From Chelativorans alearensis (GTDB taxonomy: Bacteria; Pseudomonadota; Alphaproteobacteria; Rhizobiales; Rhizobiaceae): DNA of 64,000 nucleotides. The stretch's first letter is position 1. Each line of letters begins with the position of its first letter. This document shows positions 40,349 through 49,705 of the stretch, piece after piece. The notes beneath the pieces were generated by a model, which had not been told where the DNA came from, ran no database searches, and was given only the letters and a program-made list of their open reading frames with translations. Made by a program: the position numbers and the translations under genes. The DNA is taken from contig NZ_WQNI01000003.1 of NCBI RefSeq assembly GCF_010993735.1, positions 349,906 through 413,905 of the forward strand. The letters run 5' to 3'.

Positions 40349-41698
40349 ATGCGCGACGCCAATTTCCTCGCCGAGAACAATGCCAAGCAGATATGGCATC
40401 CCATGGCGCACCCAGCCGACATGCGGGCCAACCCGCCACGCGTGGTCATGAAGGGGCAGGGCGCACACGTGACCGATCTTGAAGGCCGCACTGTGCTCGA
40501 TGCGGTAGGCGGCCTTTGGAACGTCAATCTCGGTTATAGTTGCGCCCCGGTGAAAGAAGCGATTGCCGCGCAGCTCGATGCGCTGCCCTACTATTCCGGC
40601 TTTCGCGGCACATCGACGGGGCCTTCCATCGAACTCGCGTGGGAACTCACCCAATGGTTCGAGCCGGAAGGCATGGCGCGCGCCTTCTTCACCTCAGGCG
40701 GCTCCGATTCGGTGGAGTCGGCGCTGCGCCTTGCGCGGCAGTACTGGAAAATCCGAGGGCAGGGGGACCGCACCAAGTTCCTGGCGCTGAAGAACGGCTA
40801 TCACGGCACGCATTTCGGCGGCGCCTCGGTCAACGGCAACGCCAATTTCCGCCGCAACTACGAGCCATTGCTGCCGGGCGTCTTTCACATTCCGGCGCCG
40901 TACACCTACCGCAACCCGTTCGATGAGAACGATCCGGTGAAGCTGGCGCGGCTGTGCGCGCGGGCGCTTGAAGAGGAGATCGCCTTTCAGGGTGCCGACA
41001 CCATCGCCGCCTTCATCATGGAGCCCGTGCTGGGTGCGGGAGGCGTGATCGTGCCGCATGAAAGCTTCATGCCGCTGGTGCGCAAAATCTGCGACCGTCA
41101 CGAGATCCTTCTGATTGCCGACGAGGTAGTGACCGGCTTCGGGCGTACTGGCGCCTGGTCGGGCTCGCGGCTGAGCAACGTCAGGCCGGACATGATGACC
41201 ATCGCGAAGGCCATCACGTCGGGCTATTTCCCGCTTGGCGCTACCTTGATCAGCGGTGCGGTGGCCGAGGTGTTCGAGGCAGACAAGACGAGCTTCGGCT
41301 CGATCGGCCACGGCTACACTTATTCTGGACACCCTGTCGGCTGCGCGGCGGGCATCGTCGCGCTTGCCGAAACACGGCGGCTGAAGGTCAATGAGAATGC
41401 AGCGGTGCGCGGGCTGGAACTTGCTGCGGTGCTCGAAGATCTCAAGGCCAAACACGCGCTGGTCGGCGACGTGCGCTACAAGGGGCTGATGGCCGCCATC
41501 GAGCTGGTCTCGGACCGGGATACCAAAAAGCCGGCCGACAAAGGCGTGATGAAGCGCGTGTCGGATGCCGCATACGAGGCGGGTGTCATGCTGCGGGTTT
41601 CCGGATCGAACGTCATTCTCTCCCCGCCACTGATCCTGACCGCCGATGAAGTGCAGACGATCGGTGCGGCGCTTGACGGAGGGCTTGCCGCAGCTTGA
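40349..41698 (+). CDS. Class III aminotransferase (omega-amino acid--pyruvate type)
   Basis: A 449-residue PLP aminotransferase. It starts in the usual way for omega-transaminases (IWHPMAHPADM), has the PLP phosphate loop FFTSGGSDSVESALRLAR, the Asp in LLIADEVVTGFGRTG and the PLP lysine in TIAKAITSGYFPLG (about residue 286). ATG at 40349 has an AGGAG site. It closes the plus-strand IclR operon and is distinct from the aminomutase-like enzyme on the other strand. Together they suggest that the cluster degrades one or more amines or omega-amino acids. Confidence 0.93.
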   Translation: MRDANFLAENNAKQIWHPMAHPADMRANPPRVVMKGQGAHVTDLEGRTVLDAVGGLWNVNLGYSCAPVKEAIAAQLDALPYYSGFRGTSTGPSIELAWELTQWFEPEGMARAFFTSGGSDSVESALRLARQYWKIRGQGDRTKFLALKNGYHGTHFGGASVNGNANFRRNYEPLLPGVFHIPAPYTYRNPFDENDPVKLARLCARALEEEIAFQGADTIAAFIMEPVLGAGGVIVPHESFMPLVRKICDRHEILLIADEVVTGFGRTGAWSGSRLSNVRPDMMTIAKAITSGYFPLGATLISGAVAEVFEADKTSFGSIGHGYTYSGHPVGCAAGIVALAETRRLKVNENAAVRGLELAAVLEDLKAKHALVGDVRYKGLMAAIELVSDRDTKKPADKGVMKRVSDAAYEAGVMLRVSGSNVILSPPLILTADEVQTIGAALDGGLAAA

Positions 41699-41837
41699 GC
41701 GAACCGCGCGGGACATAATCCACCCGGGAAACTGCGTTGACTCCGCTCACGGCGGCAGGATCCGGTATCCAACGGCTCCGGTGCTGCCCGATAGATAAGC
41801 CGCCACAGGTCAGCCGGAGCTAATTTGAGATCATAGA

Positions 41838-42122
41838 ATGCTTCAGCCAGATTTTATCGGACCGGAGATTTGCGCATGCGAGGCACATGAGGTCGTCAGA
41901 CCTTCTGAAGAAGAGGAAATTTCCCCGGCGGAAGTGTCGAGGCCGCCTCCACCGATGATGTCGGAGCGGACGGAGGTTGCCGGTGGCCGCATGATCATGG
42001 GCACGAAGGGTTTGGTCGATTGCATTCCGCAGCGCTCGGACGTTGGTGCAAAGCTGGACGTACGCGGCGGCGTCGTCGTCAAGACGAAAACATCGGAATT
42101 CGGTGCGATCCATTGGGATTGA
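41838..42122 (+). pseudogene. Degenerate amidase N-terminal relic
   Basis: The frame reads DFIGPEICACEAHEVV and EEISPAEV, which match DFTGPELCRLEAVEVV and SEISPAEL at the start of the intact amidase at 48099-49610. After a loss of about 50-60 residues it continues VAGGRMIMGTKGLVDCIPQR and RGGVVVKTKTSEFGA, matching VAGVRTTFGTRGLAGFVPED and RGGIVAGKTNTPEFGA. The catalytic lysine region and everything after residue about 147 are gone. It is a decayed amidase related to the one at the far end of this gene cluster. Confidence 0.75.
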
Positions 42123-42270
42123 TTGGCCCCGTGACAACCGCATAGCGCGACAACCTCTCTCGACCCGTAGCGGCTGGCCAGATCTCCGCCACGCACCCTA
42201 TAAACCCCTCTAACGCCAGAATTTTAGATATTGATATATATTAGTAAAATAGATCCTGCATGCAAAATAC

Positions 42271-42285
42271 TTGTTCCGTGTACAA
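42271..42285. promoter_or_regulatory. TTGT-N7-ACAA dyad upstream of the GntR gene
   Basis: TTGTTCCGTGTACAA fits the loose consensus of FCD-type GntR operators. It lies 35 bases before the chosen start, in an AT-rich promoter-like stretch, and could mediate autoregulation. Confidence 0.4.
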
Positions 42286-42319
42286 AGGTGTGAGAAGGTA
42301 TGCGGACAGGGGAAAGAGT

Positions 42320-43138
42320 ATGCTTGGAAACCGGCTGAAAAACGAGATCGCGGACCTGATTCTGTCGGGCCGCATGTGGCCGGGCGAGCGGCTCGACGAA
42401 CAGTCGCTTGCGTCGCGCTTCGGGGTCTCGCGGACCCCCGTTCGCGAAGCGCTTCAACAGTTGGGCGCCGCTGGTCTGGTCGAGATGCGGCCGAGGCGCT
42501 CGGCCCGCGTCAGGGCGCTGAGCATGCCGGAACTCGAAAGCTCCTTCGAGGCAATGGGCGAAATAGAGGCAATTTGCGCTCGCTATGCGGCTGAACGAAT
42601 GACCCAGGCCGAGCGCATTTCCCTCAAGCTGCTTATCGATCAGTCCCGCATAGCGAGTGAGCAGGGAGACCGCGTTACCAGTCGCGACCTGGACGCGAGG
42701 ATTCACGCGCTTCTGCACACCGGCGCGCACAACGAAGCTCTGTGTTCCATCGCCAATGAAATGCGGATGCGCGTCGAACTGTACAGCTCGGCGCCCTACA
42801 CGCTGCCGAACTTCGATACCCAGCTGCACGTCCCGCACAGCCAGCACGAACAGATCGTGGAAGCCGTTCTAAACAGGGATCCGGAAGCGGCGCACCGTCT
42901 CATGATCGACCATATTGGCGGGAGCTTTCTGGTCGTGAAGGGCATTCTCGAGCAAGGCAGCGCGCTGGCCACGGCTGGCGGTGACGAGCCGGTGGAGCGG
43001 CATTCCTATGGTTATGTCGGCCGTTTTTTTGGTGACACGGCGGCGAAGGCACGGTCCGGCTTGACCGGCCAGACAATTGCCCGACCGTTCGACCCGTCAG
43101 GCCCGGCCGCGGGCAGTTCAGGGCAAGGGAGCGCTTGA
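42320..43138 (+). CDS. GntR-family regulator with FCD domain
   Basis: A 272-residue regulator. The winged helix is typical (LKNEIADLILSGRMWPGERL, SLASRFGVSRTPVREALQQL, AGLVEMRPRRSARV). The FCD effector domain follows, with metal-ligand-type residues in SRDLDARIHALLH, IANEMRMRVE and HSQHEQIVEAVLNRD. ATG at 42320 with an AGGGGAAAG site is chosen over an ATG at 42260. It directly precedes the gamma-glutamyltransferase gene (stop and start adjacent) and probably controls that operon. Confidence 0.92.
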   Translation: MLGNRLKNEIADLILSGRMWPGERLDEQSLASRFGVSRTPVREALQQLGAAGLVEMRPRRSARVRALSMPELESSFEAMGEIEAICARYAAERMTQAERISLKLLIDQSRIASEQGDRVTSRDLDARIHALLHTGAHNEALCSIANEMRMRVELYSSAPYTLPNFDTQLHVPHSQHEQIVEAVLNRDPEAAHRLMIDHIGGSFLVVKGILEQGSALATAGGDEPVERHSYGYVGRFFGDTAAKARSGLTGQTIARPFDPSGPAAGSSGQGSA

Positions 43139-44728
43139 ATGCACCACTACAGCGGTCCCGGAAGGTCGATTGCATTTGCTGCCGGAGCTATGTGCGCAAC
43201 CTCCCACCCGCTGGCTGCGATGACCGCCCTCGACATGCTGAAGCAGGGCGGAAACGCTGTCGACGCGGCAGTCGCCGGGGCGGTAGTGCTGGGCTTCTGC
43301 GAGCCCATGATGTGCGGGCTTGGCGGTGACGTCTTCGCGATGGTTCGCGATCCCGATACGGGTGTGATTTCAGGTCTGAACGGTTCCGGACGCGCGCCGA
43401 TGGCCCTCGAAGCCGCGATGCTGCGCGAACAGGGGCTGACCGCCATCCCGCTCGATTCCGTCCATTCGGTTACCGTGCCAGGTGCCATCGACGCGTTCGA
43501 CACGCTCATACGCCAGTTTGGCCTTCTGGATCTTGGTGCGGTCCTCCAGCCGGCCATTCACCATGCCGAGGCCGGTGTGCCGGTATGTCATCGGTCAGCG
43601 ATCGACTGGGCGGAATTTGGGTCGCGTCTCCATGGAGCGGGGCGCGAGCATTACCTCCGCGGGGGCGAACCCTATACCGCCGGCAGCATCTTCGCTTCGC
43701 CGGCCCAGGCCGAGGCTCTGCGCCTGATCGCCCGAAATGGCCGTGACGCTTTTTACACCGGCGAAATCATGCAGGACATGGTGGACACCCTGCTCGCCGC
43801 AGGAGGCTGTCACACGGTCGACGACTTTGCGAATACAGCCGCAACCGAGGTGGAGCCACTGCGTGTCAACTATCGTGGCCATGATCTGGTCGAATTGCCG
43901 CCGAACGGGCAGGGGGCAACCGCACTGCTACTGGCGAATATCCTGAAGCGTTTCGACATCTCCGGACTCGATCCCAACGGTGCCGAACGGGTGCACATCG
44001 AGGCCGAGGCGACGCGATTGGCCTATGGCTTGCGCGACCGGTTCATTGGCGACTCCGCCGGGTCCAAGGATCGTGTGCGCCACATGCTGAGCGATGAAAC
44101 CGCAGATGCGCTGGCGGACCTGATCGACTTGCGGCGTGCTGGGCACAATGTCGATCAACGGGCGGAGGCGCTCCATCGCGATACCGTCTACATCTGTGTG
44201 GTGGACGAAAACCGCCTCGCGGCCTCACTCATATATTCAACCTTCTGGCCGTTCGGCTCGGGAATGGCCTCGCAGCGCTTCGGGATAAGCTTTCAAAACC
44301 GCGGCGCTGGATTTTCCTTGGCATCCGGCCATGTGAACGAATTGAAGGGCGGTCGGCGGCCGCTCCACACGCTTATTCCCGGATTTGCCGAGAAGGCGGG
44401 GGCCTACACCATGCCGTTTGGCGTGATGGGCGGACCGTTTCAGGCGACCGGACACGCCCACCTCCTGTCGAACCTCGTCGATTTCGGGATGGATATTCAG
44501 CAGGCGATCGACAGCCCGCGCAGCTTCCTCGATCCAATGACGGGAATACTGTCGCTGGAACGGGGATTCTCCGACGGTGTCACCGCCAAGCTCGCTGAGA
44601 TGGGGCATGAGGTAGCCCGCGCGCCCATCGGAATGGGCGGCGCGCAGGCAATCCGGATCGACCTGATGAGAAACGTTCTGGAGGGAGGGAGCGACCCCCG
44701 CAAGGACGGCATCGCGCTGGGGTTCTAG
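43139..44728 (+). CDS. Gamma-glutamyltransferase family protein
   Basis: A 529-residue Ntn-hydrolase of the gamma-glutamyltransferase family. The N-terminal part has ATSHPLAAMTALDMLKQGGN and AVDAAVAGAVVLGFCEPMMC with GLGGD. The autoproteolysis/nucleophile Thr is in HRDTVYICVVDE (about residue 349). The small-subunit motifs include GRRPLHTLIPG and GVMGGPFQATGHAHLL. No signal peptide is evident, so it is probably cytoplasmic, unlike E. coli Ggt; such members often act as acylases or gamma-glutamyl hydrolases in catabolic operons. Start abuts the GntR stop. Confidence 0.92.
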   Translation: MHHYSGPGRSIAFAAGAMCATSHPLAAMTALDMLKQGGNAVDAAVAGAVVLGFCEPMMCGLGGDVFAMVRDPDTGVISGLNGSGRAPMALEAAMLREQGLTAIPLDSVHSVTVPGAIDAFDTLIRQFGLLDLGAVLQPAIHHAEAGVPVCHRSAIDWAEFGSRLHGAGREHYLRGGEPYTAGSIFASPAQAEALRLIARNGRDAFYTGEIMQDMVDTLLAAGGCHTVDDFANTAATEVEPLRVNYRGHDLVELPPNGQGATALLLANILKRFDISGLDPNGAERVHIEAEATRLAYGLRDRFIGDSAGSKDRVRHMLSDETADALADLIDLRRAGHNVDQRAEALHRDTVYICVVDENRLAASLIYSTFWPFGSGMASQRFGISFQNRGAGFSLASGHVNELKGGRRPLHTLIPGFAEKAGAYTMPFGVMGGPFQATGHAHLLSNLVDFGMDIQQAIDSPRSFLDPMTGILSLERGFSDGVTAKLAEMGHEVARAPIGMGGAQAIRIDLMRNVLEGGSDPRKDGIALGF

Positions 44729-44794
44729 ACCTGTGTTCGAAGGAGCGGCAGCCTTTTCAGCAACTGTCCCCTTCAGGGATGCAAGGTCGGGTTT

Positions 44795-45328
44795 ATGGTC
44801 GGGAACCCTCACTCAGGGTGGTGCGCCGTGATCGAGCTGCTCTCCAGATCCGCTGCGGCGACGAGAAGGGCTGCAGGCTTCGTGGTTCTGCTGCTTATGT
44901 TCGCACAGATCATCGTTGTTGCCCTGCGCTACGTCTTTTCGCTCGGATGGCCCTGGGCGCTCGATTTCCTGGTCTACTGCTTCTTCGTCTCGGCTCTGCT
45001 GCCGGCACTGTTCGTCTTGATACGAGACGTCAGCGTGAGGGTCGATGTGTTTTACAGCCAGTGGGCGGATGAGAATCGGCATCGCATCAACCGGCTTGCG
45101 CTTCTGGTCATCCTGTTCCCGTCGATGGCCTATGCCGGATGGGCATCTTTGGCCACCACCGTCAGATCCTGGGCGGTACTCGAATCCTCTCCGACCTACG
45201 GCGGATTGCCAGGCTATTTCATCCTGAAAACGCTGCTTACCCTGGTGTTCTTCGTGCTCGCGGCTGTGGCCTTCTTCATGGCGCTGCGTCGCGCTCCCTA
45301 TTCGATGGGGCGGCACGATGAGTCATGA
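44795..45328 (+). CDS. TRAP transporter small permease (DctQ family)
   Basis: A 177-residue membrane protein with four helices (AAGFVVLLLMFAQIIVVALR, LDFLVYCFFVSALLPALFVL, LALLVILFPSMAYAGWASLA, ILKTLLTLVFFVLAAVAFF). The RYVF and VRVDVFYSQ segments are DctQ-like. Start is uncertain: ATG at 44795 or a GTG at 44828. Its 3' end overlaps the DctM gene by 11 bases. Confidence 0.88.
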   Translation: MVGNPHSGWCAVIELLSRSAAATRRAAGFVVLLLMFAQIIVVALRYVFSLGWPWALDFLVYCFFVSALLPALFVLIRDVSVRVDVFYSQWADENRHRINRLALLVILFPSMAYAGWASLATTVRSWAVLESSPTYGGLPGYFILKTLLTLVFFVLAAVAFFMALRRAPYSMGRHDES

Positions 45329-46877
45329 ACTCCTGCTCATTCTTCTGGGCCTGCTTCTGTTCGGGGGGATACTCAGCGGTGTGCCGGTCAGCTTCGTTCT
45401 GCTCGGCGTACCGTTCCTGGTCGCCGTCCTGGGCACCTTGACGGGAACGTTCGATCTCGCCTTCATCAACGCGTTCCCGTCGCGCGCCTTCGGCCTGCTG
45501 ACAAACCCCGTCTTCGTTGCCGTGCCGCTTTTCGTGCTTATGGGGAGCCTTCTCGAGAAGGCTGACATCGCCAAGCGAATGATGCTCACGGCCGGTGCGC
45601 TCTTCGGCGAGCAAAGGGGCGGACTTTCCTATGCCGTCATCATCGTGGGAGCGTTGCTTGCGGCTTCGACCGGGGTGATCGGCGCGACGATCTTCATGCT
45701 CGGGCTGATCGCGCTTCCGGCCATGCTGAGCGCCAACTACTCGCCGCGCCTGGCTTCGGGCGTGATCTGCGCATCAGGTTCTCTGGGCCAGATCATCCCG
45801 CCATCGATCCTGCTGATCCTCTTATCGGATCAGATATCGGCCGCCTATCAGAGCGGGCGGCGTTCCGCCGGCGATTTCGCTCCTGAACCAGTTTCCGTCG
45901 GCGACCTGTTTGCTGCGGCGCTGCTGCCGGGCTTGGTGCTCGTCGGTCTCTACCTCCTCTACACATTCATCCTTTCCCGTCTTCGTCCCGAGACCTGCCC
46001 TCCGATCCGCCAGTTCTCATCGACGGGCGAGCAGCGTAAGCCTGGCCCCGAAGGGGTCGTTAAGGCATTGGTGCTGCCGCTTGCGCTGATACTCCTCGTC
46101 CTCGGCTCGATCCTCGGCGGTGTTGCCACGCCGACGGAAAGTGCTGCGCTCGGCGCTGCCGGCGCGCTGGTTCTGGTGGCGATGGAGCGCGAGCCGGTTC
46201 CGACCTGGCGCCGGCGCATCATTCTGGCGGTGCTACCAGCCGCCTTCCTGCTGGTGGTGGTGAAGGTATTCGGGGGCGCAAACACGTCGCCACTCCTGAT
46301 GTCGGTTGGGCTGGCGTCGCTGGTCGTTCTGGTCGCCGGCGTTGCATTGGCAACCTGGCAGGAACTGCAGGAAGGCGAACTGATCGACGTGGCCTCAAGC
46401 ACAGCCACGGTGGTGTCGATGCTGACGCTGATTGTATTGGGAGCCACGATGCTTTCGCTGGTCTTTCGTGGCCTGGGTGGCGATGAGATGGTCGCGGATC
46501 TCCTTACCGGGCTGCCGGGAGGGACAGCGACGGCCGTGCTTGCGGTCATGGTCGTCATCTTCTTCCTCGGTTTCGTCATCGAATACATCGAGATCATCTT
46601 CATCGTGGTCCCGGTGGCGGCACCGCCGCTCATGGCGGCGGGGGTTGACCCGGTATGGTTCGCCATCCTGATCAGCATGAACCTTCAGATGAGCTTCCTG
46701 ACGCCGCCATTCGGCTACGCGCTCTTCTATTTCCGTTCTGTAGCGCCGGCCGCACTGACGACGCGGGACATCTATGCCTCGGTCGCACCCTTCATCCTGC
46801 TTCAGTTGCTGGCATTGGCGCTGGTCGCGGCGTTTCCGACACTCGCGACATGGCTTCCGGGTGTCATCTTCAAGTGA
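45318..46877 (+). CDS. TRAP transporter large permease (DctM family)
   Basis: A 519-residue permease with at least 12 helices. Typical segments are FGGILSGVPVSFVLLGVPFL, the substrate/ion site ASTGVIGATIFMLGLIALPA, GSLGQIIPPSILLILLS and, near the end, DPVWFAILISMNLQMSFLTP with PPFGYALFYFR. It is longer than many DctM proteins because of an insertion around residues 170-290 with extra helices. With DctQ and DctP it imports an organic acid or amide using a sodium gradient. Confidence 0.95.
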   Translation: MSHELLLILLGLLLFGGILSGVPVSFVLLGVPFLVAVLGTLTGTFDLAFINAFPSRAFGLLTNPVFVAVPLFVLMGSLLEKADIAKRMMLTAGALFGEQRGGLSYAVIIVGALLAASTGVIGATIFMLGLIALPAMLSANYSPRLASGVICASGSLGQIIPPSILLILLSDQISAAYQSGRRSAGDFAPEPVSVGDLFAAALLPGLVLVGLYLLYTFILSRLRPETCPPIRQFSSTGEQRKPGPEGVVKALVLPLALILLVLGSILGGVATPTESAALGAAGALVLVAMEREPVPTWRRRIILAVLPAAFLLVVVKVFGGANTSPLLMSVGLASLVVLVAGVALATWQELQEGELIDVASSTATVVSMLTLIVLGATMLSLVFRGLGGDEMVADLLTGLPGGTATAVLAVMVVIFFLGFVIEYIEIIFIVVPVAAPPLMAAGVDPVWFAILISMNLQMSFLTPPFGYALFYFRSVAPAALTTRDIYASVAPFILLQLLALALVAAFPTLATWLPGVIFK

Positions 46878-46907
46878 CGTCAACAAAACAAAAAGGGGAG
46901 TACGAAA

Positions 46908-47990
46908 ATGCACAGACGAAAATTTTTGACCGCGAGCGCGATAGCCGTCCCGACGGCACTCGCTGCACCGTCAATAGCTCGCGCACAGGCCAAACATGAC
47001 TGGAAGCTGGTCACCTCGCTGCCCAAGAACCTCCCCGGGCCAGGCGTTTCGGCGCAACGCTGGGCCGACAGAATCACGAAGATGTCGGGCGGCGAACTCA
47101 GTGTGACGGTCTATGGTGGCGGCGAACTCGTCCCTCCCTTCGGTACGCAAGAGGCGGTCGAGAACGGCACCGCGCAGGCGTATCACGGGTCGGGTTCCTG
47201 GTTTGCCGGCCGCGATATCTCGCATGCCTTCTTCTTTTCAGCGCCTTTCGGACTGCTGTTCGACGAAATGCATGCCTGGATGTATTACGGGGGCGGGCAG
47301 GAACTCCTCGACGAGTTCACCAATCCCCGTGGCCTGCAGATTTTCATTGCTGGGGGCTCGGGTGTTCAGACCTTCGGCTGGTTCAAGAAACCGATCAATT
47401 CGCTGGACGATTTGCAGGGCCTCAACTTCCGCGCGACCGGTTTCGGGGCCAGTGTTCTCAACAAGATCGGCATGAACGCCGTCACGACGCCGCCCGGCGA
47501 GATCTTCCCGGCCTTGCAGTCCGGCGCTCTCGACGGCGCCGAATGGGTCGGTCCCTCATTCGACCAAGCGTTCGGCCTTCAGAAGATCATGTCCCATATG
47601 TACACCCCGTCCTTCGGCGATGTGTACGGGGGGATCGAGTTCGGGATCAATCTGGACGCTTGGAATGCGCTTTCGGAAGACCTGCAGACCATCGTGGTTA
47701 CTGCGACAGAGGCGGAGGCAAATCGCTCCTCGGCGGATGCTTTGAACATGAACCTGGACGGGCTGGCTGCGCTCAGGGAGGTCGAGGGCCTGACGATCGG
47801 AACCTTGCCCGAAGACGTATGGGATGCGCTGCGTAGAGCTTCCCATGAGGCAATGGATGAAGTGGCAGGCACCAACGATTTCGTCGCGAAGTTGATGGAA
47901 AATTACTACAGCTACGTCAAAAGAGCCTCGGAATACAAACAGCTCTACGACTTCGCGTTGTACGAGCAGAGAGCTAGTTACGTAGGCTGA
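46908..47990 (+). CDS. TRAP transporter substrate-binding protein (DctP family)
   Basis: A 360-residue binding protein. The N-terminus has an RRKF twin-arginine-like signal peptide (MHRRKFLTASAIAVPTALAA, cleavage after ARA). The mature domain shows WKLVTSLPKNLPGPG, the ligand-binding Arg region LQGLNFRATGFGASVLNKIG and the WVGPSFDQAFGL segment. It belongs to the group near TakP, which bind keto or amino acids. RBS AAAAAGGGGAG precedes the ATG. It ends the gamma-glutamyltransferase/TRAP operon. Confidence 0.94.
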   Translation: MHRRKFLTASAIAVPTALAAPSIARAQAKHDWKLVTSLPKNLPGPGVSAQRWADRITKMSGGELSVTVYGGGELVPPFGTQEAVENGTAQAYHGSGSWFAGRDISHAFFFSAPFGLLFDEMHAWMYYGGGQELLDEFTNPRGLQIFIAGGSGVQTFGWFKKPINSLDDLQGLNFRATGFGASVLNKIGMNAVTTPPGEIFPALQSGALDGAEWVGPSFDQAFGLQKIMSHMYTPSFGDVYGGIEFGINLDAWNALSEDLQTIVVTATEAEANRSSADALNMNLDGLAALREVEGLTIGTLPEDVWDALRRASHEAMDEVAGTNDFVAKLMENYYSYVKRASEYKQLYDFALYEQRASYVG

Positions 47991-48029
47991 CGGCGTGCCG
48001 TATATGCAGCCGTTTCTTTCAAAACGTAC

Positions 48030-48056
48030 AAGGGTCGGCGAAGCTCGCCGGCCCTT
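48030..48056. terminator. Bidirectional hairpin between convergent DctP and amidase genes
   Basis: AAGGGTCGGCGA-AGC-TCGCCGGCCCTT forms a 12-bp stem with one wobble pair and a 3-base loop. It lies in the 108-bp gap between convergent genes, so it can serve both. No long T-run follows. Confidence 0.65.
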
Positions 48057-48098
48057 GGCTCATCAAGCATTTTCACGGCTTGCGGTGCAATTTGTCGC

Positions 48099-49610
48099 TC
48101 AGGAATCCGCGTTTGGGCATTGGCCGCTCCGTTCCCGCAGGTGAGTGACATTCGGATCGATCGGGCCGAGCGGGCCACCGACGGCGATTTCCACGGCGCG
48201 GGCAGCGGCCAGGAGCGCAGCTTCGCCACGTGGTTTGCCGATCAGTTGAAGCCCGACCGGAAGGCCTCGGGGCCCGGTCCCGGCCGGTACCGAAATCGCG
48301 GGCAATCCAGTGACAGTGGACAAGAAGGCGAACCGCAACCAGTCAAGGTATCCATCAAGCGCACGCCCGCCGATTTCGCGCACCCATTCCTCGGCTTGCG
48401 CGCGCGGCAGGCAGCCAACCGCCGGACATGCGAGCACATCATAGGTCGCGAAGTGATCGACCATGTTGTTGTAGATGGCCGACCGACTTAGATTGGCACG
48501 GGCGATATCATCCATGGTCAGCGCACGCCCGAGCGCGATATCTTCGGCCAAGGTGGCCTTGTAGTGATGGGTGATCTCCTGCGGCATCCGCAGGTTTAAA
48601 GTCGCCCACATCATGCCGCGCAGAACACGATATGTCCGGTCTAGATCGGGCAGATCCGGACAGATCTCCTCCACCGTCGCACCGTTTCTCTCCAGCAGAC
48701 CCAGAACTTTGCGTAAGTGGTTTTCGACTTCTCGGTCGACTGGCGAGAGGCCATTCAAATCTGCCGAGAAAGCGATCCGCAGCTTGCCATCAGCGTGTTC
48801 GACCGCGGACTGGAACGGCTCGCTCGGGGCTCGATAAGACACCGGAAATCGCGGCTCGAACCCCGCCATCGCATCGAGAAACAGCGCGCAATCGCGCACG
48901 GTGCGTGCCATCGGTCCCTGTACGCCTTCGATCATGAACCCGTTTTCCCTGGACCCGCCGCCGCACATGCCCGGGCTCGGCCTGAGGCCGACCACGCCGC
49001 AAAATGCAGCCGGTGTGCGCAGGGAGCCGCCGTGGTCGGATCCATGACTCAGCCACAATTCGCCGGTGGCAAGCGACGCTGCGCCGCCGCCGGAGGATCC
49101 GCCCGCATTCAGGGTCGTGTCCCAGGGGTTGCGCGTGGGACCGAACACGTCGTTGAAAGTATTGCCGCCGGCGCCGAATTCGGGCGTGTTGGTCTTGCCT
49201 GCCACGATGCCGCCGCGCGACTCCAGCCGTTCCACCAGCGGATCGCTGTCCTCGGGAACGAACCCAGCCAATCCTCTGGTTCCAAACGTGGTACGCACGC
49301 CCGCCACGGGGGTCAGATCCTTGATGCCGATGGGTAGGCCCGCCAGCCAGCCGGCGTGGGCCCTGTTAGACAAGTCCAGCTTCCGCGCAGCCTTGTATGC
49401 GCGGTCGGGGCACCGGGTTGGCGTCGCGTTGATAACTGGATCGACGGCCTCGATCCGCTCGTAGGCGGCATCCAGCAACTCGGCCGGCGAAATCTCGCTC
49501 CGCCGCAACAGCCTGACGACCTCGACCGCCTCAAGCCTGCACAGTTCGGGACCGGTGAAGTCCGGTGAATTCGGCTTGATGCTTGTTGGCGTCGTTTGCG
49601 ATTTAGGCAT
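48099..49610 (-). CDS. Amidase (amidase-signature family)
   Basis: A 503-residue amidase. The Ser-cisSer-Lys triad is visible: Lys97 in IGIKDLTPVAG, cis-Ser about 173 in NAGGSSGGGAAS and the nucleophile Ser about 198 in GSDHGGSLRTPA. It would hydrolyse amides to carboxylates and ammonia in the cytoplasm. It converges on the TRAP operon and is closely related to the relic at 41838-42122. The substrate may be what the TRAP system or the gamma-glutamyltransferase supplies; indole acetamide-type or peptide-amide substrates cannot be told apart from sequence alone. Confidence 0.93.
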   Translation of the reverse strand: MPKSQTTPTSIKPNSPDFTGPELCRLEAVEVVRLLRRSEISPAELLDAAYERIEAVDPVINATPTRCPDRAYKAARKLDLSNRAHAGWLAGLPIGIKDLTPVAGVRTTFGTRGLAGFVPEDSDPLVERLESRGGIVAGKTNTPEFGAGGNTFNDVFGPTRNPWDTTLNAGGSSGGGAASLATGELWLSHGSDHGGSLRTPAAFCGVVGLRPSPGMCGGGSRENGFMIEGVQGPMARTVRDCALFLDAMAGFEPRFPVSYRAPSEPFQSAVEHADGKLRIAFSADLNGLSPVDREVENHLRKVLGLLERNGATVEEICPDLPDLDRTYRVLRGMMWATLNLRMPQEITHHYKATLAEDIALGRALTMDDIARANLSRSAIYNNMVDHFATYDVLACPAVGCLPRAQAEEWVREIGGRALDGYLDWLRFAFLSTVTGLPAISVPAGTGPRGLPVGLQLIGKPRGEAALLAAARAVEIAVGGPLGPIDPNVTHLRERSGQCPNADS

Positions 49611-49705
49611 TCTCTACCCTAACGTCCTTTGCGGATGCGGCCTCTCGTCGAAGCGAATGTACATCGTTGGCTGCTGCGCGCTGCGCGGGCGGCGGTGCTA
49701 CAATC

